NCBI GenBank assembly: GCA_947494925.1
Contig: CANLWS010000010.1
Coordinates: forward strand, 186,001 to 250,000
Direction: 5' to 3'
Source of the DNA: an uncultured Alteromonadaceae bacterium
GTDB lineage: Bacteria; Pseudomonadota; Gammaproteobacteria; Enterobacterales; Alteromonadaceae
DNA: 64,000 nt
Below the pieces are notes generated by a model. The model did no database searches. It saw nothing but the letters and a program-made list of their open reading frames with translations, and had not been told where the DNA came from. Both the position numbers and the translations under genes were made by a program. This document shows positions 47,058-56,554 of the stretch, piece by piece. Each line of letters starts with the position of its first letter. Position 1 is the stretch's first letter.

Positions 47058-48260
47058 TTAAGCTAGAGTTATGCGGCAGAACTTTCGCTTACCTACCTGA
47101 TAAACAGCTTCTCCGGCGTCAGTCAGTACTAACTTAGTATCTTCTACTTTCTGGCCATCAATTTTCACCGCACCTTGCTTGACCATGCGAATAGCTTCGG
47201 ATGTAGAACCAACCATGCCAGCATCCTTTAATAAATTGGCGATTGCCAGGCCATCGGATGGTAATTCAAATGTTTTCTCAGGCATATCATCGGGTATAGC
47301 ATTTTTCTGAAAACGCTGGATAAAATCTTGATGTGCGGCTTGGGCATCATCTTCACTATGGAAACGCGCGATGATCTCCTTGGCCAACTCAATTTTGATA
47401 TCTCGTGGGTTGGTGCCTTGAACGACTTTGTCTTTTAATCCCGAAACCTCATCCAATGGACGGAAACTTAACAAGTCATAGTACCGCCACATTAACTCGT
47501 CAGACACGGACATAATTTTACCAAACATTTCGTTCGGACTGTCTGTGATGCCGATGTAGTTGTTCAGCGACTTGGACATTTTCTGAACCCCATCCAACCC
47601 TTCAAGCAAGGGCATCATCAATATTGTCTGCTGTCGTTGGCCCTGATCTTTTTGCAGTTCACGCCCCATTAACAGGTTGAATCGCTGGTCGGTACCGCCC
47701 ATTTCAACATCTGCCTCTAGTGCAACTGAATCCCAACCTTGAACCAGAGGATAAAGAAACTCGTGGATAGCTATAGGTTGACCGGATGCATAACGCTTTT
47801 TGAAATCATCCCGTTCCAGCATGCGTGCGACAGTCTGATTGGCTGCCAATTTGATCATGCCAGCGGAGCCGAGCTTTTCCATCCACTCAGAATTAAATCG
47901 AATAGTGGTTTTTTCCGGGTCCAGAATTTTAAAAACTTGTTCTTTATAAGTTTCAGCATTGGCTAACACGTCTTCCTTGGTTAGCGGCTTCCGGGTGACA
48001 TTCTTTCCTGTTGGGTCACCAATCATGCCGGTAAAGTCACCAATCAGAAATATCACTTCGTGTCCTAACTTTTGGAACGTACGTAGTTTATTGATAAGAA
48101 CCGTATGGCCCAAATGCAGATCTGGCGCGGTTGGATCGAAGCCAGCTTTAATTTTTAGCGGTTTGCCTTCCTTTAATTTGGCAACCAGCTCTTCTTCTAT
48201 CAATATTTCATCAGCACCACGCTTAATTTCTTCTAAAGCTTCTTGCCAATTTGTCATCAT
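47058..48260 (-). CDS. tyrS: Tyrosyl-tRNA synthetase TyrS
   Basis: Charges tRNA-Tyr with tyrosine. The start at 48260 ([17 protein letters not shown]) is chosen because AAGAGGT precedes it; an ATG three bases on is equally possible, and an in-frame start at 48329 would add unlikely residues. Class I motifs are present: [13 protein letters not shown] near residue 50 and KMSKS in [13 protein letters not shown]; a C-terminal S4 RNA-binding domain ([13 protein letters not shown]) ends it. The 400-residue length and HLGH form match the TyrZ-like group rather than the E. coli TyrS type. Confidence 0.95.
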   Translation of the reverse strand: MMTNWQEALEEIKRGADEILIEEELVAKLKEGKPLKIKAGFDPTAPDLHLGHTVLINKLRTFQKLGHEVIFLIGDFTGMIGDPTGKNVTRKPLTKEDVLANAETYKEQVFKILDPEKTTIRFNSEWMEKLGSAGMIKLAANQTVARMLERDDFKKRYASGQPIAIHEFLYPLVQGWDSVALEADVEMGGTDQRFNLLMGRELQKDQGQRQQTILMMPLLEGLDGVQKMSKSLNNYIGITDSPNEMFGKIMSVSDELMWRYYDLLSFRPLDEVSGLKDKVVQGTNPRDIKIELAKEIIARFHSEDDAQAAHQDFIQRFQKNAIPDDMPEKTFELPSDGLAIANLLKDAGMVGSTSEAIRMVKQGAVKIDGQKVEDTKLVLTDAGEAVYQVGKRKFCRITLA

Positions 48261-48467
48261 GGTACCTCTTTTAACCTGCCCAGACATTCGGGAAAGCGCG
48301 TATTTTACTTGCCCAGCGCTATGAATCAAAGGGAATGTGTATATTTTTGTATAACGATTACTTTTTGTACAGACCTAAGAAACTGCTGATTATTTACCCT
48401 TGAGCTGGAAAAATCCCTGTAATCAATATATTCTGCACTTAGCTTGATAGTAAGAGTATGTAGTAAC

Positions 48468-49769
48468 GTGGTTCAAAAAACACTTAAACAGTTGCCCAAA
48501 ACACATAAAGTTGTGCTTTGCAGCGCCATTTTTATGTTGGTTTTATTTTCTTTATTCCCATCAGAAAATGCATCGGCGTCAAAACACACGGATGCACATC
48601 TTCTGGAGATCGGCAAGCGTTACCCTCTCGACGTAGAACTATCTGGCAACCACTCAGACCATTCTGAAGTCCTGTTTACTGAAGAACAGAATTGGATCGA
48701 TATAAAAGTCCGCAAGGGCGACAATCTGGCGAAAATTTTTGAGCGCGCTGGCTTATCGCCGCAAGAAACCTATCGTGTCAGCAAATCCGGAAAACCGGCT
48801 AAAAAATTATTGAAAATGATGCCTGGGCAGACATTGTCAGTTTTGCTCGACGAGAACAATGATTTTTCAACCCTCAAATATGCGCTGTCAAAAACAGACA
48901 CCCTGATCGTTCAGAAATCAGAAGACAATAAATACCAGAGCGAAATCGTTGTTGGCGATATCGACACTCGTTTAAATTATACTCAGGGTGAGATAGAGAG
49001 TAGTTTCTGGAATGCTGGTGTCAAAGCGAACATGACTAATAAGCAAATTATGAGCCTTGCGGGGATTTTTGGCTGGGACATCGATTTCGCGCTTGAACTA
49101 CGCCAAGGCGACAATTTCAATGTTGTGTTTGAAGAGCACTATTTAGATGGTGAATTTCTCGGCTTCGGAGAAATCGTTGCAGCAGAATTTACCAACCAAG
49201 GTGAGACTTTCACGGCAATTCGTTACGAAGATGGAAATTACTACACGCCGGAAGGGCGCAGCATGCGTAAAAGTTTCCTAAGAGCGCCGGTTAATTTTTC
49301 TTATATCAGTTCAAGTTTTAATCCTCGTCGTTTTCATCCAGTTCAAAAGCGTGTTAAACCTCACAGAGGCGTGGACTACGCAGCCAATCGTGGTACACCT
49401 GTGATGGCAGCTGGCGATGGCAAAGTCATCAAGGCTTCTTACGACAAATATAATGGCCATCATGTCTTCATCCAGCACGGTGAAAAATACGTAACGAAAT
49501 ATCTGCATTTTACTAAACGCCTGGTAAAGCGGGGCCAAACAGTCAAACAAGGGCAGAAAATTGGCACTGTGGGCTCTACAGGCATGGTCACGGGTGCGCA
49601 CTTACACTACGAATTTCTAGTAGATGGCGTGCATCGTAATCCGCGCACAGTGAAATTGCCCAAAGCCAAACCTATTGCTAAAAAAGATGCGGAAGCTTTC
49701 AAGCAGATAGCATCAGTTAGAATAGGGCAATTGCAAAACAACAAACGCATTATGCTGGCCATGAATTAA
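48468..49769 (+). CDS. Murein DD-endopeptidase, M23 family (MepM-like)
   Basis: Envelope zinc peptidase that cuts cross-links in peptidoglycan. From the GTG at 48468 it has 433 residues (a TTG at 48444 is an alternative): an N-terminal anchor (VVLCSAIFMLVLFSLF), an OapA/LysM-like domain (about 75-170; VRKGDNLAKIFERAGLS), a linking domain, and the M23 catalytic domain with HRGVDYAANRGTPV and HLHYEF supplying the zinc ligands. It lies divergent from tyrS and 10 bp before anmK, a common gammaproteobacterial order linking wall cutting with muropeptide recycling. Confidence 0.92.
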   Translation: MVQKTLKQLPKTHKVVLCSAIFMLVLFSLFPSENASASKHTDAHLLEIGKRYPLDVELSGNHSDHSEVLFTEEQNWIDIKVRKGDNLAKIFERAGLSPQETYRVSKSGKPAKKLLKMMPGQTLSVLLDENNDFSTLKYALSKTDTLIVQKSEDNKYQSEIVVGDIDTRLNYTQGEIESSFWNAGVKANMTNKQIMSLAGIFGWDIDFALELRQGDNFNVVFEEHYLDGEFLGFGEIVAAEFTNQGETFTAIRYEDGNYYTPEGRSMRKSFLRAPVNFSYISSSFNPRRFHPVQKRVKPHRGVDYAANRGTPVMAAGDGKVIKASYDKYNGHHVFIQHGEKYVTKYLHFTKRLVKRGQTVKQGQKIGTVGSTGMVTGAHLHYEFLVDGVHRNPRTVKLPKAKPIAKKDAEAFKQIASVRIGQLQNNKRIMLAMN

Positions 49770-49779
49770 CGGAGCTTGT

Positions 49780-50892
49780 ATGTCGGACCTTTACGTGGGA
49801 CTGATGTCCGGCACAAGTATGGACGGCATTGATGTTGCCATTGTTGATTTTACCAACCTTGTCCCAAGAGTAATTGATTTTCAGACATTTGCTTATCCCG
49901 ATAAATTAGCTCACATTCTTCATTCATTATGTGAACCGAATGAAAACGAAGTCGTTTCCTTGGGCCATGCCGACCGTGCCACCGCTCACGCGTTTGCACA
50001 AGCGACGTCGCTTCTGTTAGATCGTAACAACCTGCTTCCCAGTCACATTAAGGCGATTGGCTCTCATGGTCAAACTGTGCGCCATCACCCTGAGGGCTAC
50101 TGCGGATTTAGTATGCAAATAGGTGACCCGAACACCCTTGCAGTAGAAACCGAGATCGATGTCATAACTGATTTCAGGCGAAAAGATATAGCCCTGGGTG
50201 GACAGGGTGCGCCTCTTGCACCAGCATTCCATAAAGCAGTATTTACTGATCACAATCACAACCGCGTGATATTGAATATTGGTGGTATCGCCAACCTGAC
50301 CTATTTGCCCAGCTCAACAACGGAGAATGTTGTAGGGTTTGACACTGGTCCCGGCAACACGTTGCTTGATAGCTGGTGTAAACTGCACACAGGCAAGAGT
50401 TACGACAAAGACGGTGCTTGGGCCGCTCAGGGCAAACATGATCCTGAGCTATTAGAGATACTTATGTCGCATCCCTTTATCCACCAGCAGGCCCCTAAGA
50501 GTTCCGGACGGGAAACATTTAACCTCAGCTGGCTCCAGACTCAGTTGGAGAAGCTCTCTGCCCCTCCTTCTGTTCAATCCGTACAGGCAACCTTGGTACT
50601 TTTTACATGTCGTAGTATTGCTATCAATATCAATCAGCTAAAATCTGTCCAACAGGTATTTGTTTGCGGAGGCGGAGCCAGGAACGATTTCCTTATGGAA
50701 TGCCTGGAAAACGAATTGTTTGATTGTGAATTGCATACGACGGATGAGCTTGGCATAGGCGCTGATGCCGTTGAGGCAGTGGCTTTCGCGTGGCTGGCCT
50801 ATGCTCACCTGAATAACATTGAAGGAAATATTCCTGCGGTGACTGGTGCACAACGACCTGCGGTTTTAGGTGGAATGTATAGGGCGAACTAA
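49780..50892 (+). CDS. anmK: Anhydro-N-acetylmuramic acid kinase AnmK
   Basis: Cleaves and phosphorylates 1,6-anhydro-MurNAc to MurNAc 6-phosphate in cell-wall recycling. The 370 residues include the ATP-site GLMSGTSMDGIDVAI at the start, SHGQTVRHHPEG, DFRRKDIALGGQGAPLAPAF, and GGIANLTYLP followed by GFDTGPGNTLLD. Length matches the family. GGAG lies 7 bp before the ATG. It follows the M23 peptidase closely and probably shares its transcript. Confidence 0.95.
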   Translation: MSDLYVGLMSGTSMDGIDVAIVDFTNLVPRVIDFQTFAYPDKLAHILHSLCEPNENEVVSLGHADRATAHAFAQATSLLLDRNNLLPSHIKAIGSHGQTVRHHPEGYCGFSMQIGDPNTLAVETEIDVITDFRRKDIALGGQGAPLAPAFHKAVFTDHNHNRVILNIGGIANLTYLPSSTTENVVGFDTGPGNTLLDSWCKLHTGKSYDKDGAWAAQGKHDPELLEILMSHPFIHQQAPKSSGRETFNLSWLQTQLEKLSAPPSVQSVQATLVLFTCRSIAININQLKSVQQVFVCGGGARNDFLMECLENELFDCELHTTDELGIGADAVEAVAFAWLAYAHLNNIEGNIPAVTGAQRPAVLGGMYRAN

Positions 50893-50895
50893 TTA

Positions 50896-51372
50896 GTGAA
50901 AAAAACATTAAGGGCACTCGATGCCACTGATCTGGAAATTCTGGCACTGCTCTATCAGGATGCCAGGATTACCAATAAAGATATTGCCAGCAAAGTGAAT
51001 CTGGCTCCCTCTTCTTGCCTGGAAAGAATAAAACGCTTACAAAGCGAAAGTATTATTGCTGGCACCAGCATACGAGTCGATTTCAACGCATTGGGCGGGC
51101 ATATTCAGGCCTTAATTTCAGTAAGACTATCTGAGCACGATAGAGACACAGTTGATTTGTTTCAAACCGAATTGTTACAGTGTTCTGAAGTGATCTCCCT
51201 CTTTCACATGGGTGGAAATGATGACTTTCTCGTTCACGTCACAGTGAGTGATACTGCACACCTACGAGATTTCGTATTCAACGCCGTGACCGCTCGTTCT
51301 GAAGTCAATCATGTTGAAACTGCCTTAGTTTACGAGTATAAAACCAGCAATAAACTGCCCACGTTTGATTAG
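50896..51372 (+). CDS. Lrp/AsnC-family transcriptional regulator
   Basis: 158-residue feast/famine regulator. An N-terminal helix-turn-helix (ALDATDLEILALLYQDARIT, NKDIASKVNLAPSSCLERIK) is followed by a RAM/AsnC ligand-binding domain (VISLFHMGGNDDFLVHVTV). The start is a GTG four bases after anmK. Lrp-type proteins usually control amino-acid genes; the nearby PLP enzyme is a possible target, but that is only proximity. Confidence 0.9.
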   Translation: MKKTLRALDATDLEILALLYQDARITNKDIASKVNLAPSSCLERIKRLQSESIIAGTSIRVDFNALGGHIQALISVRLSEHDRDTVDLFQTELLQCSEVISLFHMGGNDDFLVHVTVSDTAHLRDFVFNAVTARSEVNHVETALVYEYKTSNKLPTFD

Positions 51373-51379
51373 GCGCGAT

Positions 51380-51808
51380 ATGCCAGCCAGTCACCACTAC
51401 TCAGGAAGTTGCAGCTGCAACTCTGTACAAATAGAAATTGTATTGCCCGAATTAATTTTAGATTACACCCCCAGGGCCTGTGATTGCGATTTCTGCACAA
51501 GCAGAAGTATCGAGTACATTTCAGACCCCAAGGGAGCTCTCTCCATCCGCAGCCAACTTCCCTTGCTAACCAGACAGCAAGGCAGTAACCAAGCTGTTTT
51601 TTTAACCTGCAGCAAGTGTCATGATGTCATCGCCGCATCTTATCAGGAAAATAATGCTATCTTAGCCAGCTTGAATGCCAACCTGCTTGAAAGGCGCTCA
51701 GAATTGCGCCCTTCATTATCGGTTTCACCTAAAAAAATGGACGGCAAAGACAAAGTCAGCCGCTGGAAAACTATTTGGATGCCGTTACGAATCACACGCG
51801 TTGAATAA
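51380..51808 (+). CDS. GFA (CENP-V-like) zinc protein
   Basis: 142 residues from the ATG at 51380 (a TTG five codons earlier is possible). The glutathione-dependent formaldehyde-activating fold is shown by the zinc ligands in GSCSCNSV, the catalytic-metal group CDCDFCTSR and the later CSKCHDV. The reaction is not certain: few family members have been shown to act on S-hydroxymethylglutathione. The long ORF overlaps the Lrp gene's end. Confidence 0.82.
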   Translation: MPASHHYSGSCSCNSVQIEIVLPELILDYTPRACDCDFCTSRSIEYISDPKGALSIRSQLPLLTRQQGSNQAVFLTCSKCHDVIAASYQENNAILASLNANLLERRSELRPSLSVSPKKMDGKDKVSRWKTIWMPLRITRVE

Positions 51809-51846
51809 CAGCACTGAAACTCAATAATTATACGGACTAACATTTT

Positions 51847-52485
51847 ATGAAAACACCTCTGTTTAGCGCTGCCAAACCTTATTTATCAGCAATTGTGATG
51901 TCGGGATTATTCCTGTTTTTTGTCGCCTCGCTGAACCACAAAGCAATGGCATCAGAGCTTTCTTCCATTCAGACACACGACAAGTTTTTTAGTCATATCA
52001 GTTCATTATGTGGCAAGGCATTTGAAGGTAAAGTGGCTGTCGACAATGCCCCCGGAGACGCTTTCAGTAACAAAAAGCTAGTTATGCATGTGCGAAAGTG
52101 CGACAGCAGCCAACTGCAAATACCTTTCCATGTGGGCGAAGATGCCTCTCGTACCTGGCTTATCACTAAAACCGGCTCCGGCCTGTCGCTAAAGCACGAC
52201 CACAGACACAAAGACGGCTCAGACGATGCACTGACTCTCTACGGTGGACACACACTGGATGCTGGGTGGGAACAGGTTCAGTCTTTTCCTGCTGACCAGT
52301 ATTCCAAGGAAATGTTTGTCGAACAAGCCATACCACAATCCATAGGCAATACCTGGCAAATGTTTATCTATCCAGAAACCTTTAGCTACAGACTTATTCG
52401 ACAAGGGCGGGAGTTCAGGGTTGATTTCGATTTAACCAATCCTGTCACTCCACCTGCAGCACCTTGGGGTTATTCGGACGAATAA
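51847..52485 (+). CDS. Secreted protein of unknown function
   Basis: 212 residues with an N-terminal signal peptide (IVMSGLFLFFVASLNHKAMA). The mature part contains two cysteines (SLCGKAFEGKV and VRKCDSSQ), a His/Asp-rich patch KHDHRHKDGSDD that could bind a metal, and a C-terminal QGREFRVDFDL strand. I have a sense of a conserved secreted family but cannot name it. It is convergent with the PLP enzyme. Confidence 0.7.
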   Translation: MKTPLFSAAKPYLSAIVMSGLFLFFVASLNHKAMASELSSIQTHDKFFSHISSLCGKAFEGKVAVDNAPGDAFSNKKLVMHVRKCDSSQLQIPFHVGEDASRTWLITKTGSGLSLKHDHRHKDGSDDALTLYGGHTLDAGWEQVQSFPADQYSKEMFVEQAIPQSIGNTWQMFIYPETFSYRLIRQGREFRVDFDLTNPVTPPAAPWGYSDE

Positions 52486-52490
52486 CCCCA
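52465..52490 (+). terminator. Perfect hairpin overlapping the stop codon, between convergent genes
   Basis: Arms TGGGGTTATTCG and CGAATAACCCCA with a 2-base centre. It includes the last codons and the TAA of the secreted-protein gene. No T-run follows in either direction, so it would act as a bidirectional stem stopping RNA, or protecting 3' ends, rather than as a classical terminator. Confidence 0.5.
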
Positions 52491-52507
52491 GGCATCTGAG
52501 TGCGTTA

Positions 52508-54301
52508 TTAGCTCTCCATCAAGGAGGCCATCTTAGCGCCAGAACCGTAGTGCTGTTCAGTGATGTTTCGCGTAGTTTGCATATACAATTCATCAATTTC
52601 ATCAGCGCTCATGAATTTATCGCTAAACCCTGGGATGAGCGGATCTATGTGCAGTTTGGCGCTGTTAATGAAGTGGGCAATTAAGGCTTTAACATTATCC
52701 GTTCCCATGGCAATTCGCATAGTTGTCAGATAAATGCCCCCTTGCTGTTGAACCTTTTCAGACAACTCAGAATGTGATGTCAGAGCCGGACACAAAATAA
52801 TTGTGTTGTTCTGACCTATGCTGACCTGATGGCTGAATGCCGGTTCCAGAGCATCAAAGAATCGCGTGAAGGTGTTACGGTCAAGATCGGCGCCCTGCAT
52901 ATCAACAGTAAATAGTGCACAAGGCCACGCATGTCGCATCTGGCTTTCTCGTAAGTGCGCATTGGGATGCTCAGGAAGTGCATGACAATTAACGTTAAAA
53001 TCGGGGTGATAAGAAAGGAAGTGGCTGAACACTGTGGTGTTAATCACTTTGTTCATTATTCGCATTTCGAGGGTTTTCATTCCATTTAGAACGTCAAAGG
53101 CTTTTTCAGAATCTAAAAAAGCGCCTTTGATATAATACACATCCCAGAACATTGTTTTTGACCAGTCATAGCCATTTGCACAATCACCTTTTGCCTGGAA
53201 CATCCGGAAATTTTCGCCAATGACCACACCCGCCGTGGTTGCACCGCTACCGCAGATATCTTTGGTATAACTATGTACAACATAATCCGGTCTTTCCTGT
53301 TTGTCAGCGCGCTGTAAAGGCTGGTGCAGAATAGGTGTCGCCAGTGTGGCATCCAACATAACCAAATGTCCCTGCTGATGAGATACCTTGCTGATACCTG
53401 CAACATCAAGGACATATCCATGAGGGTTGCAGGGGGATTCCAGGTAAACATGCAGAGACTTGCCGTTTTTCAATCGGTCAGCATGCAGGGTCTTTGCAGT
53501 GGCCAGAAAATCAGTAAATTCATCTTCGGTATAACCATCAAACCATTCTAGCTGAATGTCCATGCGGTTCGAGCGGGCAAAAAAGTCATGAAGCAATTGG
53601 TAAACGCCACCGTAAACATTTCGCGAAACGATCAATACGTCCCCATGTCCCAAGACGTTAGATAGCAGTGCGTCTATGGCTGCCATACCGGAGTTGAAGT
53701 TCCATGCGAGATAATCCCCGGCATAAGGTCCTGCTTCAAGATCAACAATCGCGTTGGCCAAAGAAATATTGGTAGGATTGAGTAGTCTGGAGTATATCTG
53801 ATGTGTGGATTCCTTGCCCTGGAATGCATCATCTACCCACTCTGTACAAGCATAAACATAGGTTGCTGTGCGCACAATTACTGGTGTGGCAGAAAATAAG
53901 GCGGTAACGTTGTCAAACAGAGGATAGTGACACTTAGAAACCTGTGAGCCACTTTGTTTGTTCAAACTCTGATATGTTGCCCTGAATGGGTTTTGTAAGG
54001 TATCAAGAACTTTAGCAATCTGAAATGATAGAAACTTTTTGGCATTAAAATACGCAACTTTATCCGCCTTGCCCAAGTCGTTCAGTGTTTCGTTAGTAAT
54101 TTGCCATAAACGCGAAACATCTGATTGCGCATGATAAAGATGCTCAGCCGCCTGAAACAATGCCTGACCATAAGCTGTGTCTTTTTGGATCCCGAAATGC
54201 TCGAGTTGTTCCTCAGCTAGCTGGCCAATAGAGGTCGCTTCGGTTGAATTTCGTTTCGGAGATAAAAGTTTTGCGTTGTTAACTTGATTTAATTCTGACA
54301 T
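52508..54301 (-). CDS. Large PLP-dependent Cys/Met-metabolism-type enzyme
   Basis: 597-residue fold-type I PLP enzyme of the cystathionine gamma-synthase / beta-lyase superfamily. Visible: YSRLLNPTNISL (171-182), FNSGMAAID, the aspartate of LDATLATP (D317) that would hold the cofactor nitrogen, and the Schiff-base lysine K347 in VVHSYTKDICGSG. Normal members have about 400 residues. This one has an extra helical N-terminus of about 130 residues (EQLEHFGIQKDTAYGQALFQ) and a longer C-terminus. Homotetramer catalysis is possible but the substrate, probably a sulfur or hydroxy amino acid, is inferred. It is divergent from a 2-hydroxyacid dehydrogenase. Confidence 0.8.
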   Translation of the reverse strand: MSELNQVNNAKLLSPKRNSTEATSIGQLAEEQLEHFGIQKDTAYGQALFQAAEHLYHAQSDVSRLWQITNETLNDLGKADKVAYFNAKKFLSFQIAKVLDTLQNPFRATYQSLNKQSGSQVSKCHYPLFDNVTALFSATPVIVRTATYVYACTEWVDDAFQGKESTHQIYSRLLNPTNISLANAIVDLEAGPYAGDYLAWNFNSGMAAIDALLSNVLGHGDVLIVSRNVYGGVYQLLHDFFARSNRMDIQLEWFDGYTEDEFTDFLATAKTLHADRLKNGKSLHVYLESPCNPHGYVLDVAGISKVSHQQGHLVMLDATLATPILHQPLQRADKQERPDYVVHSYTKDICGSGATTAGVVIGENFRMFQAKGDCANGYDWSKTMFWDVYYIKGAFLDSEKAFDVLNGMKTLEMRIMNKVINTTVFSHFLSYHPDFNVNCHALPEHPNAHLRESQMRHAWPCALFTVDMQGADLDRNTFTRFFDALEPAFSHQVSIGQNNTIILCPALTSHSELSEKVQQQGGIYLTTMRIAMGTDNVKALIAHFINSAKLHIDPLIPGFSDKFMSADEIDELYMQTTRNITEQHYGSGAKMASLMES

Positions 54302-54435
54302 AAGTAAGGTCTGTTTTTTTGTTTAGTTAATAAGACTATTCCGAATATAATTCTTTTATGAGGTTTTATAAACGAATTTTATTTGTCAACTTATCCAATA
54401 TAGGAAAGTTTTATTTACTCTTTAGAGATAAATCT

Positions 54436-55371
54436 ATGTATAAACTAGGAATTTTAAGTCGCGATTGGCGTCAACTGATGGAGTTGATCGAAAAGGATGC
54501 ATCAAATGATTTTGAACTTCTTTTTGCTGATGATTGCGTGCAGGAAAAAGTTTCGGCTTATGAAGCAGAAATACTGTTAGCTGACCCTGGTCTATTAGCA
54601 AAGGATATTGAGCGTTTTAATCAGCTTGCGTGGGTGCAATCAACCTGGGCTGGCGTTGGGCCACTGGCGGGCGAACAAAAACAGGACTACCTTCTTACAG
54701 GCGTGAAAGATATATTCGGCCCACAAATGAGTGAATTTGTATTCACCTACATTTTATATTTCGCCAGACACGTTGAAGAATACCATCAACTACAAAGCAA
54801 GAAACAATGGCAGCCGATACAAACCAATGGACTCAGCGGCAAGCAGCTCGGAATAATGGGTGTGGGCTCAATAGGCTCTCAGGTAGCCAAAACCGCCAAG
54901 AATTTTGGGATGTACGTAAGTGGATTGAGCCGTTCCAATAATCAGTGTGAATTCGTTGATCAGTTTTATAATACATCCCAATACCGTGACTTTTGCACGA
55001 ATCTGGATTATCTCCTGTGTCTCCTGCCTGACACGCCTGATACATCAAATCTGATTGACGCTGAGTTTATTCAACACTTGCCTGCTAAATGCGTGTTTAT
55101 TAATGCAGGTAGAGGCAGTGTAGTGAAGGACATGGACTTAATAAACGCACTGCAAAACAACAAGATTAAGGCCGCCGTTCTGGACGTTTTTGACCAGGAA
55201 CCTCTTGACCCTCAACACCCATATTGGTCAATGCAAAATGTTTATGTTACGCAACACAGCGCGGCTATTTCTCAACCCGAAGATATCGCAACACTTTTTA
55301 TTACGAACTACCAACGCTTCATCAACCAACAGCCACTAGCCCATCTCATTGATTGGCAACAAGGTTACTGA
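54436..55371 (+). CDS. D-2-hydroxyacid dehydrogenase family protein
   Basis: NAD(P)-dependent reductase of 2-oxo acids. The ATG at 54436 gives MYKLGILSRDWRQLM and 311 residues; an in-frame start at 54358 would add 26 residues of low quality. The nucleotide loop GIMGVGSIGSQVAK, the catalytic arginine in NAGRGSVV, the glutamate region VFDQEPLDPQHPYW and the catalytic histidine in VTQHSAA are present. It resembles the GhrA-like glyoxylate/hydroxypyruvate reductase type. Divergent from the PLP enzyme, with a shared 130-bp promoter gap. Confidence 0.85.
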   Translation: MYKLGILSRDWRQLMELIEKDASNDFELLFADDCVQEKVSAYEAEILLADPGLLAKDIERFNQLAWVQSTWAGVGPLAGEQKQDYLLTGVKDIFGPQMSEFVFTYILYFARHVEEYHQLQSKKQWQPIQTNGLSGKQLGIMGVGSIGSQVAKTAKNFGMYVSGLSRSNNQCEFVDQFYNTSQYRDFCTNLDYLLCLLPDTPDTSNLIDAEFIQHLPAKCVFINAGRGSVVKDMDLINALQNNKIKAAVLDVFDQEPLDPQHPYWSMQNVYVTQHSAAISQPEDIATLFITNYQRFINQQPLAHLIDWQQGY

Positions 55372-55513
55372 TTTATATGAAATCACGATCAAACTGTACT
55401 TTAAGGGTAGGGATCGTCTAAAATTTAATCTAGTCAGTAACTAAATTGCAATGTTGCCACATAGAATTGTGGATTGTTTAGGGATCAGGATTACGTCAAG
55501 GAAGGTTAGAGCG

Positions 55514-56524
55514 ATGGTTAAATCAAAAAGAAGTACTGAAGAGTACATTATTCTTACTCTGAGTGGTGGCGCTTGTGTGGCCATTCTGCCTTTTGCTATA
55601 TACAGAGTCGTAATTGCTGATTGGGCAGTAGCCCTATTGGACATTATTGCGGTCCTCGGCACCGGCATCTTATACCGCTACGTACATAAAACTGGCCAGA
55701 CCGATATTCCAGGTAAAATACTGGCTTGTCTATGCTTGATCGTGGTATTCACCACGGTTTATCTAAAAGGGAGCCAACAGATTTTGTGGATTTACCCGGC
55801 ACTAACTGCGACTTTCTTTCTGATCACTCCCCGCACAGCTGCTACTATCAGTGCCTTGTTTTTAGTCTTAATTGGCTTTGTCGTCTGGCCAGAAATCAAC
55901 CTTTTTACTGCAATTGAATTCTATGTATCCGCCTCTGCGACTTTGATGTTCAGTTATGCCTTTGCAGACCGGATGCGTCACCAACACAAGCAGCTCGAAC
56001 ATCTTGCCACAAAAGATCCCTTGACCGGAGCTGGAAATCGGCGAGCACTGGAAGAGAAGCTGATGGAAATGATGACACATCAACGGAGAAATCAAGATAT
56101 CCCGGCCTCACTAATTTTAATGGATCTGGATAAATTCAAAGCCGTTAATGACAACTTTGGTCATGCAGTTGGTGACGAAATTCTGGTGGAATTCGTGCAG
56201 ATGGTTGAAGACAGAGTGCGTACGTCGGACACAGTATTTCGGTTTGGGGGAGAAGAATTTGTCGTTATCGCAGAGAATACTCAGCTAAAAGACGCAACTA
56301 ACCTGGCAGAGAAATTGCGCAGCGAAGTCACAGATAACCCCGTATTAGCGAAATACAATGTCACTATTTCCGTTGGAACGGCACAGTTTGACAAATATGA
56401 AACTGCATTTGAATGGCTAGGCCGTGCAGATAAAGCCATGTATCAAGCCAAAGACGCTGGTCGAAACACCTGCTGTGTGGCGAAAAGCCCTTTGGCCAAA
56501 AAAGTGCCCGTACCCAGCTCTTGA
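55514..56524 (+). CDS. Membrane diguanylate cyclase (GGDEF)
   Basis: Makes c-di-GMP from GTP. The ATG at 55514, preceded by GAAGGTTAGAG, gives 336 residues; an ATG at 55451 is an alternative. About six membrane helices (about 10-165) form the sensor, followed by the GGDEF domain (about 175-330): KDPLTGAGNRRALEEK, ILMDLDKFKAVNDNFGH, and the intact signature RFGGEEF. The inhibitory I-site RTSD lies five residues before GGEEF, so product inhibition is expected. Unlike the other GGDEF-fold proteins in the window, this one looks active. Confidence 0.9.
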   Translation: MVKSKRSTEEYIILTLSGGACVAILPFAIYRVVIADWAVALLDIIAVLGTGILYRYVHKTGQTDIPGKILACLCLIVVFTTVYLKGSQQILWIYPALTATFFLITPRTAATISALFLVLIGFVVWPEINLFTAIEFYVSASATLMFSYAFADRMRHQHKQLEHLATKDPLTGAGNRRALEEKLMEMMTHQRRNQDIPASLILMDLDKFKAVNDNFGHAVGDEILVEFVQMVEDRVRTSDTVFRFGGEEFVVIAENTQLKDATNLAEKLRSEVTDNPVLAKYNVTISVGTAQFDKYETAFEWLGRADKAMYQAKDAGRNTCCVAKSPLAKKVPVPSS

Positions 56525-56554
56525 ACGAGTTATATCATTTATCCCAAACTTGGG

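Noticed and set aside
56525-56554. CCCAA/TTGGG mini-hairpin between the diguanylate cyclase and MFS genes
   Set aside because: The stem is only 5 bp and lacks a T-run; probably chance.
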